Assembly (NCBI RefSeq): GCF_001905445.1 | Contig: NZ_LIVQ01000003.1 | Span: 1,018,166 to 1,082,165 of the forward strand | Reading direction: 5' to 3' | Origin: Streptomyces sp. CB00455 | GTDB taxonomy: Bacteria > Actinomycetota > Actinomycetes > Streptomycetales > Streptomycetaceae | DNA length: 64,000 nucleotides | Shown here: positions 8,840-17,002 of the stretch, in pieces | How the letters are laid out: every line of letters begins with the position of its first letter | How positions within the stretch are numbered: the first letter of the stretch is position 1 | Made by a program: the position numbers and the translations under genes | The notes under the pieces: model-generated | The model's input: the letters and a program-made list of their open reading frames with translations, nothing else | Databases searched by the model: none | Told to the model about the DNA's origin: nothing

Positions 8840-9388
8840 TCACGGAGGCGGCGGGTCGTCGTGCAGCAGCAGCTGGAAGAGGCGGTGGTCGCGCCAGGCC
8901 CCGTTGATGTGCAGCAGGCGCGGCGCGACGCCGTAGGGCTCGAAGCCCGCCTTCGCCAGCACCCGTTGGGATGCCTGGTTGTCGAGCAGGGTGCCGGCCT
9001 CCACCCGGTGCAGGCCCAGCTCCTCGCGGGCGGCCCGGCAGACCCGTTGCACGGCCGCGGTGGCCAGTCCCCTGCCGTTCCAGTCCTGGTCCACCCAGTA
9101 GCCCAGGCCGCCGCTGCACAGCGGGCCGCGCGCGATGGACCCGAGGTTGACCGCGCCGACGGGGGCGCCGCCGGAGGTCTCGACGAGCACGTGGGGGGCC
9201 ATCCGTCCCGCGTCCCGCTCGGCGAGCATGCCCTCGATGCGGGCCCGCTGCCCGCGCTCGGTGTAGAAGTCGTCCGGCCGGTCCGGCTCGAAGGGCGCCA
9301 TGTACGCCCGGTTGCGCGCGTACGCCTCGGCCAGCCCGGCGGCATCACCGAGTGCGAGGCCGCGCATCTCCACCCCGTCAATGATCAT
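8840..9388 (-). CDS. GNAT family N-acetyltransferase (RimJ/RimL-like)
   Basis: This 182-residue protein starts at ATG 9388. The GNAT fold is supported by GGLGYWVDQDWNGRGLATAAVQRVC (the acetyl-CoA pyrophosphate loop region, N-G-R-G-L-A) and by LHRVEAGTLLDNQASQRVLAKAGFEPYG, typical of the RimJ/RimL ribosomal-protein acetyltransferase branch. An FEPDRPDDFYT segment near the N-terminus is also typical of that branch. The substrate is unknown. It ends in a short Pro run. Confidence 0.9.
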   Translation of the reverse strand: MIIDGVEMRGLALGDAAGLAEAYARNRAYMAPFEPDRPDDFYTERGQRARIEGMLAERDAGRMAPHVLVETSGGAPVGAVNLGSIARGPLCSGGLGYWVDQDWNGRGLATAAVQRVCRAAREELGLHRVEAGTLLDNQASQRVLAKAGFEPYGVAPRLLHINGAWRDHRLFQLLLHDDPPPP

Positions 9389-9434
9389 CCGGGCACGCTA
9401 GCCGAGGACGCCGCGCCCGTCACGGCTCCGGCGC

Positions 9435-10598
9435 TCACCCGCGCGCACTCCCGGCGGATTCGCCGTACTTGCCCTCCCCGCCGGCGTCCAGCGACAGCCG
9501 GTACCCCCGCTTGACCACGGTCTGGATCAGCTTCGGCGCCCCCAGCGCCACCCGCAGCCGGGCCATCGCCGTCTCCACCGCGTGTTCGTCCCGTCCCGCC
9601 CCCGGCAGCGCCCGCAGCAGCTCGGCGCGGGCCACCACCCACCCGGGGCGCCGCGCCAGCGTCCGCAGCAGGGCCATCCCGGCCGGGGGCACCGGCCGCA
9701 GTTCCGCGTCGACCAGGACCGCGTGACCGCGGATCTCCAGCCGGTGTCCGGCCACGGGCAGGACCCGTGCCCGGCCCGGCAGTTCCCGGCAGAGCAGTTG
9801 CACGAGCGGACCGAGCCGGAAGCGCTCCGGCTGCACCGTGTCCACCCCGTGCGCCTGCAGCGGCAGCGCGGTGACCGGCCCGACGCACGCCGACAGCACC
9901 CCGCCCCGCAGCGCCTCCAGCACGGCCTCCGCCATCCCGCGCTCCTCGGCCCGGGACAGCAGCGAGGCCGCCGCCGGAGCGGAGGTGAAGCTGACCGCGT
10001 CGACGCCGCCGCCGGCCACCGCGTCCAGCAGCCGGTCCAGGGGCGCCGGGTCCTCCGGTGCCATCCACCGGTAGACCGGGACCACCACCACCTCGGCGCC
10101 GGCGGCCCGCAGCGCCTCGACGAAACCGGGCAGCGGCTCCCCGTGCAGCTGGAGGGCGATCCGCCGCCCGGTGACCCCGGCGGACAGCAGCCGCTCCAGC
10201 ACCTCGGCGAGCGACTCCGAATCCGGCGACCAGGACTCCACGAGGCCGGCGGCCCGGATGGCGCCCTTGACCTTCGGTCCGCGCGCCAGGAGTTCGGTGG
10301 CCCGCAGCCGCTCCAGCAGCTCCTCGCCGACCCCCCAGCCGTCGGCGGCCTCAATCCAGCCGCGGAACCCGATGGCGGTGGTGGCGACCACCGCGTCCGG
10401 CGCGCAGCCGATCAGCTCCTTCGTCGCCGCGAGGAGCTCGCTGTCATCGGCCAGCGGCACGATCCGCAGCGCGGGTGCGTGCAGCACGGAGGCCCCGCGC
10501 CGGCGCAGCAGGGCGATCAGCTCGTCGGCCCGCCGTGCGGCGGTGACGCCGACGGTGAAGCCCGCGAGCGGACCGGTGTGCTGCTTTTCCTCGTCCAT
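9435..10598 (-). CDS. uroporphyrinogen-III synthase fused to a winged-helix DNA-binding domain
   Basis: Residues about 10-260 match the two-lobed HemD fold (GFTVGVTAARRADEL, APALRIVPL, FTSAPAAASL, CVGPVTA). HemD cyclises hydroxymethylbilane to uroporphyrinogen III. Residues about 275-370 form an OmpR-type winged helix: LRPVPPAGMALLRTLARRPG, VVARAELLRALPGAGRDEHAV, VKRGYRLSLD. The 387-residue fusion starts at ATG 10598. It sits beside the NarK-like transporter, the same pairing known in mycobacteria (narK3 neighbourhood). This suggests a regulator of nitrite assimilation or sirohaem supply rather than the housekeeping HemD. DNA binding is inferred from the domain only. Confidence 0.88.
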   Translation of the reverse strand: MDEEKQHTGPLAGFTVGVTAARRADELIALLRRRGASVLHAPALRIVPLADDSELLAATKELIGCAPDAVVATTAIGFRGWIEAADGWGVGEELLERLRATELLARGPKVKGAIRAAGLVESWSPDSESLAEVLERLLSAGVTGRRIALQLHGEPLPGFVEALRAAGAEVVVVPVYRWMAPEDPAPLDRLLDAVAGGGVDAVSFTSAPAAASLLSRAEERGMAEAVLEALRGGVLSACVGPVTALPLQAHGVDTVQPERFRLGPLVQLLCRELPGRARVLPVAGHRLEIRGHAVLVDAELRPVPPAGMALLRTLARRPGWVVARAELLRALPGAGRDEHAVETAMARLRVALGAPKLIQTVVKRGYRLSLDAGGEGKYGESAGSARG

Positions 10599-10766
10599 GG
10601 TGACCTGCCTTGCCCAGTGGGTCGGTGTCGCATCGCGCGAAGGCCGAGCCTGCCAAGCCGGCGTGTCAGGCTCGGTTCCGTCGCATTTCGGCGCCGTAAC
10701 GCGCCGTGAGGTGCGGTGGAGCCCCCGGTGCCGCGCCGCGCGGTGCCGGGGCGCCCCGTGCCGGTG

Positions 10767-10816
10767 CGGTCCGGTCCGGTCCGGTCCGGTCCGGTCCGGT
10801 CCGGTCCGGTCCGGTC
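10767..10816. repeat. pentanucleotide tandem repeat (CCGGT), about 10 copies
   Basis: Nine perfect CCGGT units occupy 10771-10815, with a partial unit before them. The array touches the stop codon of the NarK gene (10815-10817). Such perfect short arrays are prone to slippage. It lies just past the transporter ORF, so length changes would alter the 3' untranslated spacer before the hemD-like gene, not the protein. Confidence 0.95.
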
Positions 10817-12182
10817 ACACGGTGGTGAGCTGCGGCTCCGCCGCCGTCCCGGCCTCGGTCGCCGCCGCCGCGACCGGTCGGCGAAGGTATACCGCCCAGG
10901 TCACCGCGCAGCATGCGGCGTAGAAGCCGAGGAAGGTCACGAAGGCGCCGGTCCCGGACCCGGAGCTGAGGAACGCCTCCCGGAAGACCAGGTTGATGCC
11001 GAGCCCGCCGAGTGCGCCCACCGCGCCGATCAGCCCCATGGAGGCGCCGGACAGCCGCCGTCCGTACGCGGCCGCGGCCTCGCCGCTCATGCCCCGGGCC
11101 AGCGCCTTGGCCTGGAAGATCGCGGGGATCATCTTGTACGTCGACCCGTTGCCGAGCCCGCTCAGGACGAACAGCGCCACGAACCCGACGAGGAACACGG
11201 GCAGCGACTCGCGCACCGAGGCGAACACCACCACGCCCGTCGCGGCCGCCATCGCCACGAAGGCGCCGAGCGTGATCCGCGCGCCGCCGAAGCGGTCCGC
11301 CAGCGCCCCGCCGACCGGCCGGATCAGCGAGCCGAGCAGTGGTCCGATGAAGGTCAGCGAGGCCGCCTGGAGCGGGGTCCGGCCGAACTGCGTCTGCAGG
11401 ACCAGGCCGAAGGCGAAGCTGTAGCCGATGAAGGAGCCGAAGGAGCCGATGTAGAGGAAGGCCATGACCCAGGTGTGCGGTTCGCGCAGCGCCTCGCGCA
11501 CCGCACCGGTGTCGTTGCGCACGGGCGCCAGGTTGTCCATGCGCAGCGCCGCCAGGGTCGCGGCGGCCACGATCAGCGGCAGGTACGCCCCGAGCAGCAG
11601 CCGCGGGTGCCCGGCCCCGGCGGTCCCGATGACCAGCAGGGCGACGAGCTGCACCACGGGGACGCCGATGTTGCCGCCGCCCGCGTTCAGTCCGAGGGCC
11701 CAGCCCTTCTTGCGCAGCGGGAAGAAGGCGTTGATGTTCGTCATCGACGAGGCGAAGTTCCCGCCGCCGACGCCGGTCAGGGCTGCCACGGCCAGGAAGG
11801 TGCCGTACGAGGTGCCGGGCTCCATGACCAGCAGCGCGCCCACAGTGGGGGCGAGCAGCAGCAGGGCGCTGACGACGGTCCAGTTGCGGCCGCCGAAGCG
11901 GGCGACGGCGAAGGTGTAGGGCACCCGCACCATGGCGCCGACCACGGTCGCGGTCGCGATGAGGAAGAACTTCCCGGCCGGGTCGATCCCGTACTGCGGC
12001 CCCATGAAGAGGACCATCACGGACCACAGCGACCAGATCGAGAAGCCGATGTGCTCGGAGAACACGGAGTACAGGAGGTTGCGGCGGGCGGTCCGCTCGC
12101 CCGTCTCCTGCCAGAACGTCTCGTCCTCGGGGTCCCACCGCTCGATCCAGCGGCCCCCCTTGCGCGGTGCGGTACCGGTCAT
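10815..12182 (-). CDS. narK: nitrate/nitrite MFS transporter, NarK family
   Basis: The 455-residue product starts at ATG 12182, with GGAGG 5 nt upstream; a GTG lies one codon earlier. It has about 12 hydrophobic segments. The NNP-family signature GGGNFASSMTNINAFF is followed by PLRKKGWALGLNAGGGN, the Gly/Asn-rich helix that lines the nitrate path. It probably imports nitrate or exports nitrite across the membrane. The adjacent HemD-winged-helix fusion is downstream in the same direction, about 215 nt away across the CCGGT array, so the two may be co-transcribed or co-regulated. Confidence 0.92.
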   Translation of the reverse strand: MTGTAPRKGGRWIERWDPEDETFWQETGERTARRNLLYSVFSEHIGFSIWSLWSVMVLFMGPQYGIDPAGKFFLIATATVVGAMVRVPYTFAVARFGGRNWTVVSALLLLAPTVGALLVMEPGTSYGTFLAVAALTGVGGGNFASSMTNINAFFPLRKKGWALGLNAGGGNIGVPVVQLVALLVIGTAGAGHPRLLLGAYLPLIVAAATLAALRMDNLAPVRNDTGAVREALREPHTWVMAFLYIGSFGSFIGYSFAFGLVLQTQFGRTPLQAASLTFIGPLLGSLIRPVGGALADRFGGARITLGAFVAMAAATGVVVFASVRESLPVFLVGFVALFVLSGLGNGSTYKMIPAIFQAKALARGMSGEAAAAYGRRLSGASMGLIGAVGALGGLGINLVFREAFLSSGSGTGAFVTFLGFYAACCAVTWAVYLRRPVAAAATEAGTAAEPQLTTV

Positions 12183-12279
12183 CACACGCCTCCACAGCTG
12201 TCGCGTCCGTGGTGACGACCCTAGGAACGGCGCGTTTCGAGGCCGGTCCCCGCCGGATGACCGCCGGGAAACCTTGCTC

Positions 12280-13254
12280 TCACCCGCCGCCGGGGCCGGG
12301 TGTGAGCCGGGCGGGGGCCCAGCTGCCGTCCGGCGGCAGGAGCCAGCCCCGCTCGGCGGCCAGCCCGGCGGCTGCGGCGCGCAGGGCGTCCAGCCCGGGA
12401 TGGCGCAGGTCCCTGCGCCACACCATCGACAGCGGGGACAGCGGCACGGGGTCGGTCAGCGGGCGCTTGACCGAGCCGGGCATGTCGGGGAAGTCCACGG
12501 TCGCCAGCACCGGGTGGCCGGTCTTGGCCATGACCCGGCCGAACTCCTCCTTGCCCACGGCCACGGGGGCGGGCGGCGCGACCTCGATGCCGCGCCCGGC
12601 GAACAGTTCGCGCGCCAGCCCCGTCCACTCCACGGTCCGCGGGTTCCCGGCGCCCGCGTAGACGCTCTCACCGGCCAGCGCGCCGACGGGCACGGCGGCC
12701 CGCGCCGCCAGGGCGTGGCCCCGCGGCAGCAGCACGGCGAGCGGTTCGTAGCGTACGGGCGCCTGAGCGAGGCGGGTGCGCAGCGCGGGGGCCAGCCCGT
12801 CGGCGTACCCGAAGGAGACGTCGAGCCGGCCGGCCGCGATCTCGGCGGCGGCGTGGGTCAGGCCGCTCTCGAAGCGGGCCATCAGCTCGCAGTGCGGGGC
12901 GAGTTCCCGGGCCCGCTCCAGCACGGTGCGGCCGGTGCTCGGCCCGTCGCTGTTCAGGTCGACGAGGAGGGGGCGGGGTCCGGCCTCCCCGCCGAAGGCG
13001 GCGGTCAGCTCCTCCTGCGCGCGCAGCACCCGCCGGGCCAGGGGCAGCAGCCGCTCGCCGTCGGCGGTCAGCTCCACCTGTCGGGTGGTCCGCACGAACA
13101 GGCTGGCGCCCAGGGCCTGTTCGAGGCGCCGGATGTCCCGACTGAGGGCCTGCTGGGCGATGTGGAGGCGGGCGGCGGCGCGGGTGAAGTGCAGTTCCTC
13201 GGCGGTGGTCACGAAACCGCGCAGGAGGCGGGGGTCCACGTCGCGGGCTGTCAC
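12280..13254 (-). CDS. LysR family transcriptional regulator
   Basis: The 324-residue protein has a classic LysR N-terminal HTH: LLRGFVTTAEELHFTRAAAR, LHIAQQALSRDIRRLEQALG, LFVRTTRQVELTADGE. A periplasmic-binding-like effector domain follows. GTG 13254 is taken as the start. No Shine-Dalgarno is visible, so a leaderless message is possible; GTG 13239 is an alternative. It is divergent from the MFS gene at 13339, which LysR proteins often control. It lies about 100 nt beyond the NarK start but is separately oriented toward it. Confidence 0.9.
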   Translation of the reverse strand: MTARDVDPRLLRGFVTTAEELHFTRAAARLHIAQQALSRDIRRLEQALGASLFVRTTRQVELTADGERLLPLARRVLRAQEELTAAFGGEAGPRPLLVDLNSDGPSTGRTVLERARELAPHCELMARFESGLTHAAAEIAAGRLDVSFGYADGLAPALRTRLAQAPVRYEPLAVLLPRGHALAARAAVPVGALAGESVYAGAGNPRTVEWTGLARELFAGRGIEVAPPAPVAVGKEEFGRVMAKTGHPVLATVDFPDMPGSVKRPLTDPVPLSPLSMVWRRDLRHPGLDALRAAAAGLAAERGWLLPPDGSWAPARLTPGPGGG

Positions 13255-13338
13255 CGCAGGAGACTAACAACCCGAGGGCGTGAATGGGCTCCGAACAGGT
13301 GTTGGACGGCGCGACCGGTCCCGCCGAGGCTGGTGCCC

Positions 13339-14688
13339 ATGCCCCTCATGACCGTCACCGGCACCATGCTCGTCCTCGCCGCCCCGGCCCCACCGGCCCG
13401 GCCTGCCCCGGCCACGGGGGCGGCCCCGCCGGCCCTTGGCGCCCCGGCCGCCCCGGCCGCCCCGGCCCGCAGCCGCGGCCCCGCCGGTCGGGCCTTCGGG
13501 CCGTACCGCCGCCTGTTCGCCCTGCCCGGCACCCGCGCCTTCACCGCCGGGAACCTCATCGCCCGGCTCCCCATGGGCATGTTCGGCATCAGCGCGGTCA
13601 TGATGATCGCCGGCCAGCGCGGCTCGTACGCCCTGGCCGGCGCGGTGACGGCGACCGGCCTGGCCGCCACGGCCCTGGTCGCGCCCTGGACGGCCCGGCT
13701 CGTCGACCGCCACGGCCAGGCCCGGGTGGCCCTCCCGGCCACCCTGTTCGCGGTCCTCGGCTCCCTCTCGCTCATCGTGTGCGTCCGCACCGGCGCCCCG
13801 GCCTGGACCCTCTTCGCCTCCTACGCCGCGACCGCCACCACGCCCAACATCGGCGGCATGTCCCGCGCCCGCTGGACGCACCTGCTGCGCGATTCCCCCG
13901 GCCCGCACCACACCGCGATGTCCTTCGAACAGGCCGCCGACGAGCTCTGCTACATGCTCGGCCCGGTCCTGGCGGCCTTCCTGTGCACCGCCGTCTTCCC
14001 CGAGGCGGGCACCCTCGCGGGCGCGGCCCTGTTCCTGACGGGCATGCTGGTCTTCACCGCGCAGCGCTCCACGGAGCCGCCGCCCACCGGGACCGCGACC
14101 CGGCACGGTTCCCCGCTGCGCGCCCTGGCCCCGCTGCTCGTGCTCTTCCTGTGCCTGGGCCTGGTCTTCGGTTCGATGGAGGTCACCTCGATCGCCTACC
14201 TCGCCGACGCCGGCCTGGGCGCGGCCTCCGGGCCGGTCCTGGCCCTCCAGGCGGCGGGTTCCTGTGCGGCCGGCCTGCTCTACGGCGCCGTGCGGCCGCG
14301 CTCGCTGCGGGCCTGCGTGTGCGCCCTGGCCGTCCTGATGGCCGCGCCCTGGGCGGCGGCGGCCACCGGCTCGCCGGCCGCCCTCGCCGCGGCCCTCCTG
14401 CTGGCGGGCATGGCCACGGCCCCGACCATGGTGACGGCGATGTCCCGGGTCCACGCCCGCACCCCGCGAGGGCGGCTCAACGAGGGCATGACCCTGGCGG
14501 TCACCGCCATCCTCACGGGCATCGCCGCCGGCTCCGCCGCCGCCGGCCTGACGGTCGACCACCTCGGCCCGCGGACGGCCTACCTCCTGCCCGTGGCAGC
14601 GGCCCTCGCCGCGCTGGGTTCCCTGGCACGCCTGCGGCCGGTACGGGTGTCCGGGCGCCTCAGGGAAGCCGTGGCCCGTGACACATGA
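13339..14688 (+). CDS. MFS transporter
   Basis: The 449-residue product starts at ATG 13339; ATG 13348 is an alternative. A Pro/Ala-rich cytoplasmic N-terminus of about 50 residues precedes some 12 hydrophobic segments. GNLIARLPMGMFGISAVMMI opens the membrane part, and LVDRHGQARVALPA is a motif-A-like loop after TM2. The Ala/Leu-rich layout matches actinobacterial drug or metabolite efflux MFS proteins; no substrate can be assigned. It is divergent from the LysR gene with 84 nt between starts, and is followed by a strong shared terminator. Confidence 0.85.
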   Translation: MPLMTVTGTMLVLAAPAPPARPAPATGAAPPALGAPAAPAAPARSRGPAGRAFGPYRRLFALPGTRAFTAGNLIARLPMGMFGISAVMMIAGQRGSYALAGAVTATGLAATALVAPWTARLVDRHGQARVALPATLFAVLGSLSLIVCVRTGAPAWTLFASYAATATTPNIGGMSRARWTHLLRDSPGPHHTAMSFEQAADELCYMLGPVLAAFLCTAVFPEAGTLAGAALFLTGMLVFTAQRSTEPPPTGTATRHGSPLRALAPLLVLFLCLGLVFGSMEVTSIAYLADAGLGAASGPVLALQAAGSCAAGLLYGAVRPRSLRACVCALAVLMAAPWAAAATGSPAALAAALLLAGMATAPTMVTAMSRVHARTPRGRLNEGMTLAVTAILTGIAAGSAAAGLTVDHLGPRTAYLLPVAAALAALGSLARLRPVRVSGRLREAVARDT

Positions 14689-14724
14689 CAAAGGCCCCGC
14701 AGCCGTGAGGCCGCGGGGCCTTTG
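14689..14724. terminator. shared terminator of MFS gene and ssrA
   Basis: 12-bp perfect stem CAAAGGCCCCGC/GCGGGGCCTTTG (14689-14700 with 14713-14724). It lies between the MFS stop (+) and the 3' end of tmRNA (-). It has a T-run on one side and an A-run on the other, so it can work in both directions. Confidence 0.85.
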
Positions 14725-14739
14725 CCCACATGGGATGAG

Positions 14740-15125
14740 TGGAGATGGCGGGAATCGAACCCGCGTCCAACGGTGCAGAAGCAGGGCTTCTCCGAGCGCA
14801 GTCCGCTGCGCTTTTCTCAGCCCCGGAGATCACACGGACAAGTCTCCGACGGGCTCAGTCACTGTTTGGTTTCCCTCCAGCCCCCGTGACCGGGGTTAGA
14901 GGTTTAGATCCCTAATTGACGCCAGGATCCGGACCGGGACCACTTCCGGGCTGACGCTCCTCACAGAGGCTTCAGCTCACTGTTATTAGGCAGCGAGGGT
15001 GAAGCGGGAGTTATCGCTCTTGGAGTTGGCGATTATTGTTTGCGACATGTGGTTAGCGAGATCATTGCCGCTTCCTCGGCTCGCTTCCCCTGCATCGACA
15101 TCCGCTGTCGAAACCGATCATCCCC
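14740..15125 (-). ncRNA. ssrA: transfer-messenger RNA (tmRNA)
   Basis: tmRNA with SmpB rescues ribosomes stalled on broken messages. The 5' end GGGGATG (15125 downward) pairs with CATCTCC at the 3' end, preceded by the T-arm GGTTCGATTCCCGCC-like sequence at about 14745-14765. CCA is not encoded. The mRNA-like part reads GCC AAC TCC AAG and ends with GCT GCC TAA TAA, giving the tag ANSKSDNSRFTLAA. It ends in LAA as protease tags do, and resembles other Streptomyces tags. The gene lies downstream of smpB on the same strand. Confidence 0.93.
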
Positions 15126-15228
15126 ATGTTTTTCACGCTGTTCAGTTGGTCTTGCACGAGCAGCCCCACCCGCGAACGGGTGGTGCTGACGCCATGGTAC
15201 GCGAAGTGGACCACCGCGTGCCAGACGA

Positions 15229-15714
15229 TTAAACCGTACCGCGCTGCTTGCGGCGGATCGCCGAGATCGCCCGGTTCGTCTCGCGGGTGTCCTGCTTCTC
15301 CCGGAGCGTCTGCCGCTTGTCGTACTCCTTCTTGCCCTTCGCCAGCGCGATCTCCACCTTCGCACGGCCGTCCTTGAAGTACAGGGACAGGGGCACGACC
15401 GTGTGACCGGTCTCCTCCGACTTGCGCGCCAGCTTGTCGATCTCCTCGCGGTGCATGAGGAGCTTGCGCTTGCGCCGGGCACTGTGGTTCGTCCAGGTGC
15501 CCTGGCTGTACTCCGGCACGTGGACGTTGTACAGCCAGGCCTCGCCGCCCTCCACCGACACGAAGCCGTCGACCAGCGAGGCCCGCCCCTGCCGCATCGA
15601 CTTGACCTCGGTCCCCGTGAGCACGAGTCCGCACTCGTAGGTGTCGAGGATCGTGTAGTCGTGCCGCGCCTTCTTGTTCTGCGCGATCAGCTTGCGCCCT
15701 TTTTCCTTAGCCAT
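15229..15714 (-). CDS. smpB: SsrA-binding protein SmpB
   Basis: SmpB binds the tRNA-like end of tmRNA and fits it into the decoding site. The 161-residue product starts at ATG 15714. Motifs include IAQNKKARHDY, YECGLVLTGTEVKSMRQGR, VHVPEYSQGTWTNH and RKRKLLMHREEI, and it ends in the basic tail KQDTRETNRAISAIRRKQRG that is threaded into the mRNA channel. It is 18 nt downstream of the S41 protease gene and about 100 nt upstream of ssrA, so the partner protein and RNA are probably co-expressed. Confidence 0.96.
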   Translation of the reverse strand: MAKEKGRKLIAQNKKARHDYTILDTYECGLVLTGTEVKSMRQGRASLVDGFVSVEGGEAWLYNVHVPEYSQGTWTNHSARRKRKLLMHREEIDKLARKSEETGHTVVPLSLYFKDGRAKVEIALAKGKKEYDKRQTLREKQDTRETNRAISAIRRKQRGTV

Positions 15715-15732
15715 AGTGCGGTCATTTTCGCA

Positions 15733-16935
15733 CTACGGACCCACCCCGAGGCCACCCAATACCTTCGCGGCCCGCTCCTCGACGCCCTCGCCCGCCGTCA
15801 GGTCCGGCGTGATGCCGCTGCCGTCCAGGCTGCGGCCCCCCGGAGTGCGGTAGGTGCCCACCGTCAGCTCGGCCACCGAGCCGTCGGGGAGCTCCGTCGG
15901 CATCTGCACCGAACCCTTGCCGAAGGTCCGGCTGCCGACCGCCACCGCCCGGCCCCGGTCCTGGAGGGCGCCGGTCACCAGCTCGGCCGCGCTCATCGTG
16001 CCGCCGTCCACCAGGGTGACCAGCGGCCGCGCCGTGTCCCCGCCCGGGGCCGCGTACAGGGCGCGCTCGTCGCCCCGTACGTCGTAGGTCGCCACGAGCC
16101 CGCCGTCGAGGAAGGCGGAAGCCACCGACACGGCCTCGGCGACCAGCCCGCCCGGGTTGCCCCGCAGATCGAGCATGACGCCGGCGCCCGGCGGCGCCGC
16201 ACGGACGGCGGCCTTGACGCGCTCGCCCGAACCACGGGTGAAGGAGGCGACCTTGATGACGGTGACCCCGCCCGCGAGCTGTCGTACCGTCACCGGCTCG
16301 GTGCGCAGCTCCTCGCGGCGGACGGTCTCGGTGAGCCCGGCGCCGTCGCGGCTCAGGTTCAGCACGACGGGGGTGCCGGCCGTGCCGCGCAGCAGGGCGG
16401 TCACCTCGGCGACCGCGAGGCCCGTGACGGCGCGCCCGTCGACGCTCAGCAGCCGGTCCCCGGCACGCAGGCCGGCCCGCGCGGCGGGGCTGCCGGGCTG
16501 GATCCTCTCGACCTCGATCAATCCGTCCCGGCCGCGCCCGGTCCAGAGCCCGACGCCGGTCCAGCGGCCGTCGAGGTCCTCGGCGAAAGCGGCGTACTCG
16601 CCCCGGTCGTAGACGGTGCCCCAGCGGTCGCCGCTGCGGCTGACGACCTCCTGGGCGGCCTTCTTGCCGGACTTCCCCTCGGCGACGGCCTCGGCCGCGG
16701 CGCGTGCCACGGCCTCGCGGTCGGCGGTCCCGGCCGTGCGGGAGCCTCCTGCGGTGCCCGCGGCCGGGCCCGCGCCCGTCGCCGTGCGGGCGGCCGGGGC
16801 GACCGTGGCGCTCTCCTGCGGGTGCCAGCAACCGGTACCCGCGGCAGTGCCGACGGCAGCGAGGAAGGCCAACGTCAGAGCGGCCCCGCGACGCAGGTCG
16901 CGGGGCCGGAGACAGAAGGCGGGCAGACCCGGCAT
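15733..16935 (-). CDS. S41 family C-terminal processing peptidase (CtpA-like)
   Basis: The product is 400 residues from ATG 16935. A basic N-terminus and one hydrophobic segment (ALTLAFLAAVGTAAGTG) indicate secretion or membrane anchoring. A PDZ domain follows (RIQPGSPAARAGLRAGDRLLSVDGRAV). The protease core shows MLDLRGNPGGLV, then DGGTMSAAEL with nucleophile Ser315, and TFGKGSVQ with Lys340; the 25-residue spacing is that of the Ser-Lys dyad in tail-specific proteases. It lies between ftsX and smpB in the same direction. Its substrate is not known. Confidence 0.9.
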   Translation of the reverse strand: MPGLPAFCLRPRDLRRGAALTLAFLAAVGTAAGTGCWHPQESATVAPAARTATGAGPAAGTAGGSRTAGTADREAVARAAAEAVAEGKSGKKAAQEVVSRSGDRWGTVYDRGEYAAFAEDLDGRWTGVGLWTGRGRDGLIEVERIQPGSPAARAGLRAGDRLLSVDGRAVTGLAVAEVTALLRGTAGTPVVLNLSRDGAGLTETVRREELRTEPVTVRQLAGGVTVIKVASFTRGSGERVKAAVRAAPPGAGVMLDLRGNPGGLVAEAVSVASAFLDGGLVATYDVRGDERALYAAPGGDTARPLVTLVDGGTMSAAELVTGALQDRGRAVAVGSRTFGKGSVQMPTELPDGSVAELTVGTYRTPGGRSLDGSGITPDLTAGEGVEERAAKVLGGLGVGP

Positions 16936-17002
16936 GGCGCCGAGTCTAGGTCAAGCCCCGCGCCGGTACGGATCGTTGACCGGACCGCTCGCGGGGCGCT
17001 CG

